From Ephydatia muelleri (Eukaryota; Porifera; Demospongiae; Spongillida; Spongillidae), in assembly GCA_013339895.1 (NCBI GenBank), contig JABACO010000001.1, positions 25,906,208 to 25,970,207 of the forward strand: a stretch of 64,000 nt of DNA, written 5' to 3'. Positions within the stretch are counted from its first letter, which is position 1; each line of letters begins with the position of its first letter. Below, piece by piece: positions 25,201-33,244 of this stretch. Both the position numbers and the translations under genes were made by a program. The notes beneath the pieces were generated by a model that was given only the letters and a program-made list of their open reading frames with translations, did not search any database and was not told the DNA's origin.

Positions 25201-26277
25201 AGCACTGTCATCTTGGGAAGCACCACCCCTCTGATGATGTTAGCAAAGATGGATGATTTCTGTAGGTCTGGGGACAGCTCATCATAGCCATCAAGAACCA
25301 TCATCACGCCATCTCCTTCACATGAGGTAATCCACTGGACAACAGCCTCACGAGTGGTCTGGTCATAATGGTAGAAGAGGTCAGACACACACTTGGCATG
25401 CTGCACTCTCTCATCTCTCAAACGTAGGAGGACAACCAGATGGTAGTCATGAAGGATCTCCTTTTGGGTCCAGCATACCCCAAGGTGCCAGCTGAATGTT
25501 GATTTCCCTATCCCGGGAATCCCTTCCACTATGATGCATCTAGCCCTCTCCCCATCTCCTAGTACACCAACCTGCATGGAGTGGAAGACACACATTGAAT
25601 GATCATGTACTGCTTCCTTTGCATTAGTAACTATGGTTAACATATTTGCAGCCTGGTCACGCTAACACTTACTTGATCAATAGTTATGGATCTTTTCAGT
25701 TTTTTAACCTCTTCTATCTGGGCATGGATCATTGCCAGAGTGCAAGTCACTTCCTTCTCCTTGGGGAAGTCTTCAATGCTCTCAATTGTAGACAAGTTGA
25801 TGTAATGTTTGGAAACTACACGTAGCCATTGTTCGCCACATGGCTTGACTTTATATACACCCTTCAGGTACTCTGCATACTTCACTACTCCATCAGTGGT
25901 GGATTGATTGGAGGTACTAGCTATGGTGGAAAGTTAAGAGAATATACATGTAGCATATTAAAGTGTAGTGTGGTAAACTATACATTATCTATTACCTTGT
26001 GATATGCTCTTCTCCAATGCTTCAACACGATCAGCAGTAGCATTGTTCTCTATAGCTCTCAAAACCTTCACTAATGCTTGGTAAGTAGCATCACGTGACT
26101 TTGCCTTCTTCCATTCTAGCAACATCTTATCCCTCTTGTCTCTTTCACTGCTTCCCTCACAGTCGATATCTCTGACCCTCTGATCACTAAGAAGTCTTCT
26201 ACCAACAACTCTCCATTCAAAGTCATATCCAGCTATGGTGTAGATGTCTTCCTCACTACACTCCATGTTCAGCAAAC
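11333..26277 (-). CDS. NLR: Death-NACHT-LRR receptor, multi-exon gene
   Basis: This is a probable cytoplasmic innate immune receptor of the NOD-like type. Reading down the minus strand, exons with matching splice phases are 26277-25996 (Death), 25920-25673 (linker), 25571-24818 (NACHT), 24568-24425 and 24084-23515 (winged-helix region), six LRR exons at 22595-22428, 20306-20136, 17762-17595, 15262-15095, 14244-14077 and 13065-12898, and a last exon 11571-11333 ending in TAG. Every junction from the NACHT exon onward is phase 1. The sum is about 1,080 codons, a usual NLR size. Death-NACHT-LRR architecture is known from sponge NLRs. The first exon shown begins in phase 1, so either an upstream exon is missing or translation starts at the ATG reading MECSEED inside it. 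Ligand and signalling partners cannot be read from sequence. Confidence 0.85.
12000..12330. repeat. NLR intron repeat block, copies at 13560, 15860 and 18370
   Basis: The sequence around 'aacgttgaggaccatgtgtc' to 'taagttaccatgttttatat' occurs at 12003-12310, 13560-13880, 15860-16200 and 18370-18690 with few changes. It marks the duplicated unit that carries one LRR exon. A 65-residue minus frame recurs in the copies because they are near identical; no splice-consistent exon is seen in it. Confidence 0.85.
12898..13065 (-). CDS. NLR LRR exon 6 of array
   Basis: A 168-base exon encoding 56 residues, that is, two 28-residue LRRs ([20 protein letters not shown], then [20 protein letters not shown], then [16 protein letters not shown]). 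It has acceptor 'ttgcacag' and donor 'gtaagt', and both splice sites are phase 1. Confidence 0.85.
14077..14244 (-). CDS. NLR LRR exon 5 of array
   Basis: A 168-base phase 1-1 exon with the same two-LRR unit. Variable residues include [10 protein letters not shown] and [17 protein letters not shown]. The donor 'gtaagt' follows the last G. Confidence 0.85.
14590..14880 (+). pseudogene. Exon-like fragment on plus strand, relatives at 17250, 19800 and 22200
   Basis: After an acceptor-like 'atttcag' (near 14748) the plus strand reads [20 protein letters not shown] then [20 protein letters not shown] and a stop. Shorter related pieces ('gaggaccaccaagagcc', 'ctggctgcagctat') occur at about 14640, 17290, 19835 and 22235 in the same strand. 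It looks like an exon of an unrelated gene that was caught up in the NLR duplications. I do not recognise its family. Confidence 0.45.
15095..15262 (-). CDS. NLR LRR exon 4 of array
   Basis: A 168-base phase 1-1 exon. It is almost identical to exon 3 of the array (17595-17762), differing by LHLSSNTF against LDLSSNTF. The two belong to the most recent duplication. Confidence 0.85.
16703..16762. repeat. (CA)n microsatellite in NLR intron
   Basis: A CA run with a single interruption. The homologous intron at 19197-19298 has a much longer version. Confidence 0.95.
16891..16985 (+). pseudogene. DEAD-box RNA helicase motif V exon fragment (copy 1)
   Basis: The plus strand reads [20 protein letters not shown] then [11 protein letters not shown]. 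The string [13 protein letters not shown](2)-DWVxQxDPP is motif V and its surroundings in DEAD-box helicases, closest in memory to the DDX55/Spb4 group. No other helicase motif is present nearby, and the fragment lies on the strand opposite to the NLR inside an LRR intron. It is therefore a stray exon and not a gene. Confidence 0.75.
17595..17762 (-). CDS. NLR LRR exon 3 of array
   Basis: A 168-base phase 1-1 exon reading [20 protein letters not shown] then [20 protein letters not shown]. Its flanking introns are also nearly the same as those of the 15095 exon, including the DEAD-box fragment. Confidence 0.85.
19197..19298. repeat. Long (CA)n microsatellite in NLR intron
   Basis: About 50 CA units with one TACA and a few CG interruptions at the right end. 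Confidence 0.95.
19428..19525 (+). pseudogene. DEAD-box RNA helicase motif V exon fragment (copy 2)
   Basis: This is the same fragment as at 16891, reading [20 protein letters not shown] then FDPPLPLHG. Copy 2 keeps the family-typical PAVDW where copy 1 has PARDW, so copy 2 is closer to a functional exon. It was duplicated with the surrounding 2.5 kb NLR unit. Confidence 0.75.
20136..20306 (-). CDS. NLR LRR exon 2 of array
   Basis: A 171-base exon with one extra codon near its end (SSTNILG). The first shared codon becomes GAG rather than GGG. The phase 1-1 splicing is kept, so the reading frame of the array is not disturbed. Confidence 0.83.
20310..20980. repeat. Duplicated intron block, copy at 22600-23260
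   Basis: The run from 'aatgaagaattacagttca' to 'gtagcagtaacccgatact' is nearly the same at 22600-23260. Both copies keep a 92-93 residue minus frame, but the duplication is too recent for this to show coding function. Confidence 0.8.
21036..21862 (+). pseudogene. hAT-type transposase, C-terminal half with dimerisation domain
   Basis: The first frame has [20 protein letters not shown] and [13 protein letters not shown]. After an interval of introns or decay it reads LPQELKLWR. It then reads [16 protein letters not shown] and, after a stop, [20 protein letters not shown] followed by [15 protein letters not shown]. The last part is the hAT C-terminal dimerisation motif (ExxFSxLRRLKxxxRSTMxxxRLxGLALL). 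In-frame stops show it is dead. It sits in the last NLR intron before the LRR array, on the opposite strand, and could be the back half of the element whose front half lies at 2.9-3.9 kb, though that link is unproven. Confidence 0.82.
22428..22595 (-). CDS. NLR LRR exon 1 of array
   Basis: A 168-base phase 1-1 exon. The usual Met codon near its start is ATT (KILRGNK), so it holds no ATG-initiated frame, but the LRR pattern ([20 protein letters not shown], then [16 protein letters not shown]) and both splice sites are intact. Confidence 0.83.
23515..24084 (-). CDS. NLR post-NACHT exon (helical/winged-helix region and LRR start)
   Basis: A 570-base exon from acceptor 'tgtacacag' to donor 'ctag|gttagc', phase 1 to 1. 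It contains [20 protein letters not shown], which matches the FLHxTxQEFxAA signature that follows the winged-helix in NLRs. It then has a long helical stretch and the first leucine-rich positions ([28 protein letters not shown]). Confidence 0.85.
24425..24568 (-). CDS. NLR winged-helix exon
   Basis: A 144-base phase 1-1 exon that joins the NACHT exon to the FLHKTVQEF exon. It encodes [20 protein letters not shown] followed by [14 protein letters not shown]. The pattern LAxLAYxGxxxxQLIF is typical of the winged-helix segment after a NACHT domain. Confidence 0.8.
24818..25571 (-). CDS. NLR NACHT ATPase exon
   Basis: A 754-base exon, phase 0 to 1. Visible motifs are the Walker [12 protein letters not shown], an R/D-rich strand ([13 protein letters not shown]), the Walker [13 protein letters not shown] with the acidic residues expected in NACHT proteins, sensor 1 VLVSSRPSA, and [14 protein letters not shown] as the distal helical motif. 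NACHT domains bind ATP and drive oligomerisation. The upstream intron is only about 101 bases (25572-25672). Confidence 0.92.
25673..25920 (-). CDS. NLR linker exon
   Basis: A 248-base exon, phase 1 to 0. It reads [20 protein letters not shown], then [20 protein letters not shown], and a charged helix ending KRSITIDQ just before NACHT. I recognise no separate domain; the end is probably a helix leading into the ATPase. Confidence 0.75.
25996..26277 (-). CDS. NLR Death-domain exon
   Basis: A 282-base exon, phase 1-1. The pattern [43 protein letters not shown], then [19 protein letters not shown] follows a Death domain (W in helix 1, a mid-domain L-x-x-W, A-T-Y-x-x-L-v-x-x-L near the end). Death domains recruit adaptor and caspase-type partners. 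Upstream of 26277 I could not place a confident first exon. Confidence 0.82.
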
Positions 26278-26469
26278 CTGGCATATGTGGAAAACACACA
26301 GAGATTCATGCAAATGTATTACATAGAGACTAATATGTGCAGTGAGGTCAGAAAGGGTATAACTGGCTGGTTCATTCCATGTCAGATTACTTTATTCAGT
26401 CTATCCCCTATACCTAGTTAGAGGGCGTAGGACCACAACATCTTGCATGCACGTGGGATTGGTGACGAT

Positions 26470-26625
26470 GGCCAACCAACGTGTGTTGGAGGAGAGTGGA
26501 AATAAACTAAAGCAAACCATAATTGAAAGAGTTGTAGCTAAGAACCAAAGTGTGGCACGTCAAATGCATGCTGCTGATAGCCTGAAGGTGATTGAGCATC
26601 TCAGAAGCTATCTGCTTTAGCTACA
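26470..26625 (+). CDS. Small ORF or exon, 50 codons, unknown
   Basis: An ATG frame reads MANQRVLEESGNKLKQTIIE then RVVAKNQSVARQMHAADSLK and VIEHLRSYLL and a TAG stop. Composition is helical and protein-like. It faces away from the NLR first exon with about 190 bases between them. It could be the last exon of a plus-strand gene or an isolated micro-ORF. No family is recognised. Confidence 0.3.
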
Positions 26626-26685
26626 CGTTATCTGTAGATCTTTGTCCGTCGCGTGCGCGTCGGGTAGGGGGGGCGGCATTTCATA

Positions 26686-26850
26686 CACAGGGAAAAGTTT
26701 CGCATTCCCTAGTTGGATTTTGATCCACAATCCCTGGGTGGAAAGCCTTATATCAACATTGGGCATTTTGATGTGGTTTGTTGTGATTGCTTATCACATT
26801 GGGATCGTGGATCAAAACCCAATGTTGGGAACTCGAAACTTTTCCCTGTG
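26686..26850. mobile_element. 165-base MITE-like inverted repeat
   Basis: The ends 'cacagggaaaagtttcg' and 'cgaaacttttccctgtg' are exact inverted repeats of 17 bases. The similarity continues inward for about 50 bases on each side ('ttttgatccac' against 'gtggatcaaaa'). It is flanked on both sides by 'ata', which may be a 3-base target duplication. There is no coding capacity. Confidence 0.75.
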
Positions 26851-27639
26851 ATACGCGATGAGGGTGGGCGGCCGCCCTATGCTGGATCCGGGGCTACCCC
26901 ACCCCCACTCCAAATAAAATGACGCCGCTGTTTGCACATGTTTAATGGAAAGCACATTTCGGACTGCGTGAGATCTCAAGAATGAAGCTAGCAATTAAAA
27001 GAACCGATTGGTAATGTGACGAAGTTGAAACAAGATGACCCGCCCTATGTTTGTGAAGTTATTTCTGAAACAATAACTTCGCTTCTCACAACTGAGAAAG
27101 AGTTCAGCGTACCACCTTCCCCTTCCCCTTGCCGTAGCAAAGGGGTTACAGCATCCTCCTCGCCACTGATCCGGTCCACACATCACACGTATTGAAGCAG
27201 AGATAATATATAGATTGAAGACATCGGCCACCCGATGTGGCCACAAACTATTTCAACCCTCCTCCGCAAACGCACATACACGCACAAAATGGAACTAGAG
27301 ATCAGACACAGTGTCTCTGCTGTACGCAAATAGACATGAGACATGGATACTTACCCCGACAACTCCAGGTGGGCGTAATAGTAGAGCGCTCGCGATCGTA
27401 TATACGGTAACAAGCGAATGATGTAAGCCCGCGGCTGGAAATATCATTCATTATTAAAAAATCATTGCAGACTCTCTTTGTTGTAAAGCTCACAACCCCA
27501 CAGAAGAGCAATAACAAATTCACATAAAAATAAAATACAGCACAGCACTGGGCTCCCTTTTATTTATAATGAACACGCACTTTTATATTCGCGCACCTAC
27601 TGTGTACGCAAGCCGTGTTTATAACGCCACGCGGTAGTT

Positions 27640-29315
27640 ATTTTGCTACGAATGAAAGCATTTGCAGTTGATCTGCATATTGCTTTTACCATCAACACCC
27701 TTACTGATAACCCTCAAGTGCACCCTGAACATTTTTGCCACTGCTGTCACCATTCAATGCAAAGGGTTATCAGTGCCAGGGCAGGAGGAGGAGTGCACCA
27801 CAGATGTACATTGACACCGTTTGTATGGGCAGTACATACAAATGAAGGGTGGAAGGTATATACTTTTACACAACATCATGTACAATAATACTGCAGATAT
27901 GCAAGAAAGCACACAGTTGGCAGAGGTCGTCAGGCAGGCCTCACACCTAACAAGCACCATTGCGCATCTTTTGAAGATTGCCCCCCCTCCAGTTTTCTCT
28001 ACCCAACATTGGCAAGCCAAAACAATGTGCCGTCCTCAATGAGATGAAGTGGTGTAGTGTGTTCAAATATTCTGTCGCGGCCCCTTGAGCTGCCATGTCG
28101 TAAGTTGGTCTGCACCAGGTGTGTTGTGAGCGGGTAGCAGCATCGACCACAGTGTGTCCTTGCTGCTCTGAGGACGACTCCTTGGTACCTAGAGAGATCA
28201 GACCAGTCACATTACTGTTGCTGAAGGATGTACTGGTACAGTGTACGGTATGCCACAGAGATGTGAAGGCTGGTTGCTATGATGGCCATGAATAAATACC
28301 ATCTCTTACTGCTGGTGAGGAAAGAGAAGCAGTAGCATTACTGAAGAGGGCCATCTCCACCAGCTCCGATAAGGGCACAATACAACTGCCTACAGAAGGA
28401 GCAGTTAAGTGTATTCAGTATCACTTATCACTTGACCATACCTAATAGCCAATGGAATGTCACCTAGACAAATGACCACAGCTGCTTGCTCCAGGACTGT
28501 GAAAACCATGTGTACAGAGATGCAGACTGTAAGAAGCACCTCAGTGGAGGGAATCATCTGTCCTGATGGAGAATGAGGTGCTCACACTGAGTGATGAAGA
28601 GCGAAAGTCTCTATTGCTGAAGGCAGGCATCTCAAACATTCCTTGCTGCTCTGAGGACGGCTCCTTGGTACCTAGAGAGATCAGACCAGCATCAAATGTC
28701 ACATTACTGTTGCTGGCATGGCTATTCCCTGGAAAAGAATGAGACTTCTTAGACGGTAAAGTCTTACACACACAGCACCCAATAGAACTTACCGCTTCTC
28801 CAGGTGGCTCAAAGTATCAGGAGTTTCTCTGGCTGGGGAGGAGAGGATGCGCCACATCTGCAGACAAATTGTGGGTGACAACCTGAAAGGTAAGATGGCT
28901 CTCTTTTACTTTCCTCTCCCTTCTGGTGGTGAGAAGTTTAGAGGAGCTCCTTTGGTTTACATCCCAGATCTGGTCAAAAAGGTTGTTGACCTTTTGGAAG
29001 TGAATCAAAGGTTAGAAGATCATGACATACACATGACACAATAACTTGAACCCAATGCAGGACAGGACGGCTTACCTGGCATAATGGGTTTATACCTGCC
29101 AGTGAAGTGTGGATACAAATTGGAGGCGACAAAGAAGGTGGCTCATTCAAAATGAACTTTCAGATCATAAATGTTGCAGCTCCTAACTCTGTCCACAACA
29201 TGTTTTGTGTTTTGCTGCTATGAAGCAAGTGACACTGTTACAAACCTTCACATAGCACTTGACCGAGCTACAAAGATCAAATAACACATCTACAAGGAAT
29301 GAAGTGGAGGTAGGA
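27640..29315 (+). pseudogene. Decayed transposon protein with RAG1-like N-terminal region (N-RAG-TP type)
   Basis: Pieces of one protein appear in order, separated by stops and frame shifts. (1) 27718-27850: VHPEHFCHCCHHSMQR, then FVWAVHTNEG; this resembles the RAG1 N-terminal Cys/His block (HPxxFCxxCxxxMxR ... WxxHTxxCxxC). (2) 28066-28130: NILSRPLELPCRKLVCTRCV, a RING-like half. (3) 28155-28390: CPCCSEDDSLVPREIRP, LVQCTVCHRDVKAGCYDGHE, then after a stop LTAGEEREAVALLKRA. (4) 28565-28740: TLSDEERKSLLLKAGISNIP and a second copy of the PCCSED segment. (5) 28919-29041: GGEKFRGAPLVYIPDLVKKV. (6) 29070-29220: LTWHNGFIPASEVWIQIGGD, KMNFQIINVAAPNSVHN. (7) 29221-29315: YEASDTVTNLHIALDR, YKDQITHLQGMKW. 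Panchin and Moroz described N-RAG-TP elements with this kind of front end. I do not see the RAG1 catalytic core. Confidence 0.68.
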
Positions 29316-29319
29316 ACAG

Positions 29320-30390
29320 TTATAAACTATAAAGAATTAAATTAACAGCACACATGCACACCTTTAAATGAAGCAGCCTTTGACGAGACCAAGGTTCAGT
29401 GTTGCGCATGCGCTATTGCTTGCAAAGTTCTGTCTAATGATGTATGTTGTAGGTGCGGGTGTGGGGGTCACGTTTCCCCACAAGCATCACATGTGAGGCA
29501 TGTATTCCTCTGCATGTGACCACATAGGTGTGTGGGTGTGCATGTGGGTGTATATGTAATGCAGTTAGAATTTGGCTCAAGCATTGTGTCTTTGTACATG
29601 TAATACATGATGTGTAAGAATTTCTTAGTAGGTATGGCATCATCTTGCATGATTGTTGATGTGGTGCCATTTACCTGTACACACACCCAATGGACACACA
29701 CCCAATGGACACACACCCACTCATGTCCATACAGCAGCAGGTAGCCTGCCCCCCAACCCCACACCCCACCACTCCATCCTAGTACACAATTGTAAATTGT
29801 ACCACCTCCTCAATACCTCACCCTCTCATATTGACATCCCACTCTCATATAATATTCTCCCATAAGAAATAAGCAAAATTGCCATACACTTGTATACCCT
29901 ATGATGTCTTGATATCACTTTTCTATGACCCTTGTCATTTCAGAAGAGGATAGCTTGAGCCATGACATGTATCAGTTTGGGCTTTTTGCACATAACAAAG
30001 GATATTATACATGCCTATAGCTTACCACCGAGCGCTTCATTGCATATGTGCGCGCGGGGGTAAGCTATAGGCATGTATAGAACAATGGTAATGAATTAAG
30101 TGCGCAGCTTAGACGTTAGGGTTCCCGACGTTAGTCCCTTTGTCGTACACAAAGACTGTAGTTTACTTAACTGTTGGTTTGTCTCGCGCCTCTCTGTTAT
30201 GACATCCATCAACGCATGGTGGTAATAATATTTTTTGTCCGAATCACGTGAGCCAAACCGTGTTGTAAAATTAATGTACGTGTATTTAGAATGCACGCGC
30301 GATGGGCTTCGAATGCAATAAAAGAGGTCGCTAGACGTGAGTGCACGTCTTTTGTACTGTTTCTTATCACAATAGTGTATTTGATTTCAG
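29320..30390. other. Intergenic, no gene seen
   Basis: Holds a short triplicated 'acacacccaatgg' run near 29683-29715 and a 21-base inverted repeat at 30006-30079. The first, still unplaced exon of LIPT1 with its mitochondrial targeting sequence probably lies at the right end of this stretch. Confidence 0.5.
30006..30079. repeat. Foldback with perfect 21-base arms
   Basis: Arms 'tatacatgcctatagcttacc' (30006-30026) and its reverse complement (30059-30079) enclose a 32-base CG-rich loop. This may be a tiny MITE. Confidence 0.85.
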
Positions 30391-31411
30391 ATTTTTGTGT
30401 ACAAGTCTACGTCATACAACGTATGGGTCAACCTAAGCTTTGAAGATTGGTACGCGCCGTGAAATTACTGGATGCTTAAATAATGCCACACTTTATCTTT
30501 TTATACACTATCTTTGAAACCCATCTAGGATCCTCAGTAAGGTTGACCTCACGTGCAGAAGGATACTGTTCCTTTGGAGAAACTCTCCGTGTGTAAGTTG
30601 CTACATTGTCGCGTGCCATGACGTAATATTGCATTACGTCATGGCATGCGACATGGCTTATTGGGCTATTCCATACAACACAAGAAACGATGCCTAGGGA
30701 GCGTCTGTGTATTCAATAGCTCCCCATCATTGATGTGGGTGGAGGGAGGATGTTTCATTTCCATGTCTTCTGTGTATGAAATAGCCCATCTCATGTGCCC
30801 TCCTCTTTCAGGTGGTGATAGGCAGACACCAGAACCCATGGCTGGAGACTAACATAGCTGTACTGAGGGACAAGGGAGTACTACTGGCCAGGAGGAGGTC
30901 TGGGGGAGGAGCTGTGTACCATGTCAGAATATTAGTATCCATGGCAATGCATCACCTGATCTCACATGACTCCCATTTCATTAAAGGACCTGGGGAACAT
31001 GAACTGCACGGTGTTCACTCACAGACAGGATTACGACAGGGAGAGGAATCTTCAGCTTGTGTGCGAGGCCTTGAACAGGGGCTGGGGACTCGACCTCTCT
31101 ATGAACAAACACCATGACATCATCTCAGGAAACCAATTGAAGGTGTGTCACCATGGCAACAGGGGGCCAGTACAGTTATGAGATACTCTACTGCACGCAT
31201 GCAATGTGTTTTTGACACATCCCACCTCTCCTCCCTCCTCCTCCCTCACCCTCTCTCTCTTGGGGCTGGTTCCCTCCTCCCCATCCAGGTGTCTGGCAGT
31301 TCATCAAAGCTGGCCAAGGACTCTGCCTTTCATCACTTCACTCTCCTGTTGTGTGCCGACACTGCAAATATGACCACCCTTTTGAGACCTGCCCCACTGG
31401 TTAGGGTGTGT

Positions 31412-31465
<54 letters not shown>

Positions 31466-33085
31466 CTTACAGTATGAATGTGTACAAATTCTCTTTGGCC
31501 AAGGGTTAGGTTCACACGTGTACATCAGTACCACACACACCCACACACACCCACAGCTCTCTCTCACCAACACTAGTGCCACACTCAGCAGACGCTCGTC
31601 CACTCTGAACCTCTCCTCCAGATCACATGACATCACATGGGACGCTGCCTGCAGTCACATTGCCTCTGCCTTCTACTCTGCCCATGACATCACCCTGACC
31701 AATCAGGTGACCCAACTGACCACACCTCCTTACCTGAGCCAATAAACTTCTTTACCAGCAGAGGGTGGTGGAAGTGGAGCCTGGGGAGGAGGGTGGATTT
31801 CCCGGGATCACCAAGATGGCTGACGAGCTCAAGGTATGTCACATGATCTGTGTTACGTAACTCTTTGGACGCCATGCTAGTTCATATCATAGGCATGCAT
31901 GCATATACACACAACCGTTATGAATTCTACATGACAGTGTAAGTAAGAAATGTGTGGATCGCAACTTCATGATGCATGCAAATATTTGCTGCAATTGTGA
32001 CCTTATAAGTACATGACTTGCAACTACAGTAATTATGCACATTCATGTTTCAAATGCCAGTTCACTCCATCACCATCTGCAGTTCATATAAGTTACAACC
32101 GTATGTGCGAGGTAAAGATGGACACACAAGATGTGGGTACACCCCAGTGCCCACCTGGGTTTGATTTCAGTATCTATATGGCTGGTTAAGTAAATATACA
32201 GTGGTTAAGTAAATGTGTAGTTCATTATCTAAATGGAAACTGAAAAAGTCTTTACTCCATAACTCTGCAGCAATGTTAAATTGTACATGCACGTTCATAT
32301 ATGGTGATGTACAAATGTGCTCTTCATACCATATATGGTCACAGGACTGGTACTGGATATATGGCAAGACACCAAAGTTTACATTGAAAGCTGAAAATGA
32401 GTTTAAATTTGGTCATTTGGTGAGTGTTGTGTGTGTTTGGATTTCTTACAGTGTGTGTCTGTGCATGGGTTTTGCGTGTGACTTGGACCACTGCGTGTAT
32501 AACTGTTGTGTCATTGTATCGTGTGTACGTATTGTTGACATTTGTATGCTTTCTATTACGTCTTGTACACAAGTTTGTCTTTTAGAATTGTGCAGTTACT
32601 GTGCAGAAGTAAAGCCTTTCACCCACTCCCATTATAATCCTGTTTTGAACAATGTGAATTATCAGGTGTAGTGATTATGGCAATTGGGATTAGTGAGGGT
32701 CTGTTGTACTGTTCTGCAGGTGTTCACAGCAGAGGTGGAGGGTGGAGCTATTATATCATGTGACATCATATTAGAACACAGTTCTGCCACGCCCACAGCA
32801 CTTCTCAATAACCTGAAGGACGCTCTGACAGGCAAGACAGCTTTAGACTGTGGGTGTGAGGGTGTGGATGTGGGTGTGTGGGTGGTTTGTTGTTGGCTGT
32901 GTTTTTGGTGTGGCATTGTGACCACGTGCATCTCCCTTTCCAAACTCACACACACAAACACACATATAGGTACTCAGTTATGGAGATCTCATGTTCTTGC
33001 GGTGTTTCAGCAGTTACAAACCTCCAACAGTCACGAAAGAGCAGTTGCGTCATGGTTGATGACTTGGATACTCAGTTTTGTGTGA
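30391..33085 (+). CDS. LIPT1: Lipoyltransferase 1 (mitochondrial), multi-exon
   Basis: LIPT1 transfers lipoyl groups onto lipoyl domains of mitochondrial 2-oxoacid dehydrogenases, in mitochondria. Ten exons fit by phase: 30391-30449 ([13 protein letters not shown]), 30539-30592 ([12 protein letters not shown]), 30812-30922 ([30 protein letters not shown]), 30987-31142 ([12 protein letters not shown]), 31289-31399 ([20 protein letters not shown]), 31557-31706, 31759-31833, 32345-32419 ([15 protein letters not shown]), 32720-32849 and 32970-33085 with a TGA stop. RRSGGGxVYHDxGN, the GxxSKxxxxxxxHH segment and WxYGKTPKF are the signature motifs of the lipoate ligase/lipoyltransferase family. The total is about 345 codons, against about 373 in human LIPT1. 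The exon with the start codon and targeting peptide is not located. A partial broken copy is at 6128-6590. Confidence 0.92.
30607..30653. repeat. Near-perfect 21-base palindrome in a LIPT1 intron
   Basis: Arms 30607-30627 and 30633-30653 are inverted repeats with one mismatch around a 5-base loop. The core 'tgacgtaat' resembles a CREB/ATF site on each arm. The transcript would form a tight hairpin. Confidence 0.8.
31406..31463. repeat. (TG)n microsatellite in LIPT1 intron
   Basis: A TG run of about 29 units just after the donor of the exon ending at 31399. Confidence 0.95.
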
Positions 33086-33244
33086 ATAAATTGTTTATGT
33101 GAAAGGAGGAAAGGTAAAATACAATTTTGGGTTACGTTAGTCGCGCGTCCACCGTATTCTTGGGCGGTGACACGTTACGCATAAAAGATAACGTCATTTC
33201 CTTTGGAACTGTGTTAATAAATGATATTATTAATTTAATTCAGC

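Noticed and set aside
29434..29764. Minus frames over the CA/TG-rich stretch near 29.5 kb
   Set aside because: Low-complexity His/Thr composition with no domain; conceptual translation of repeats.
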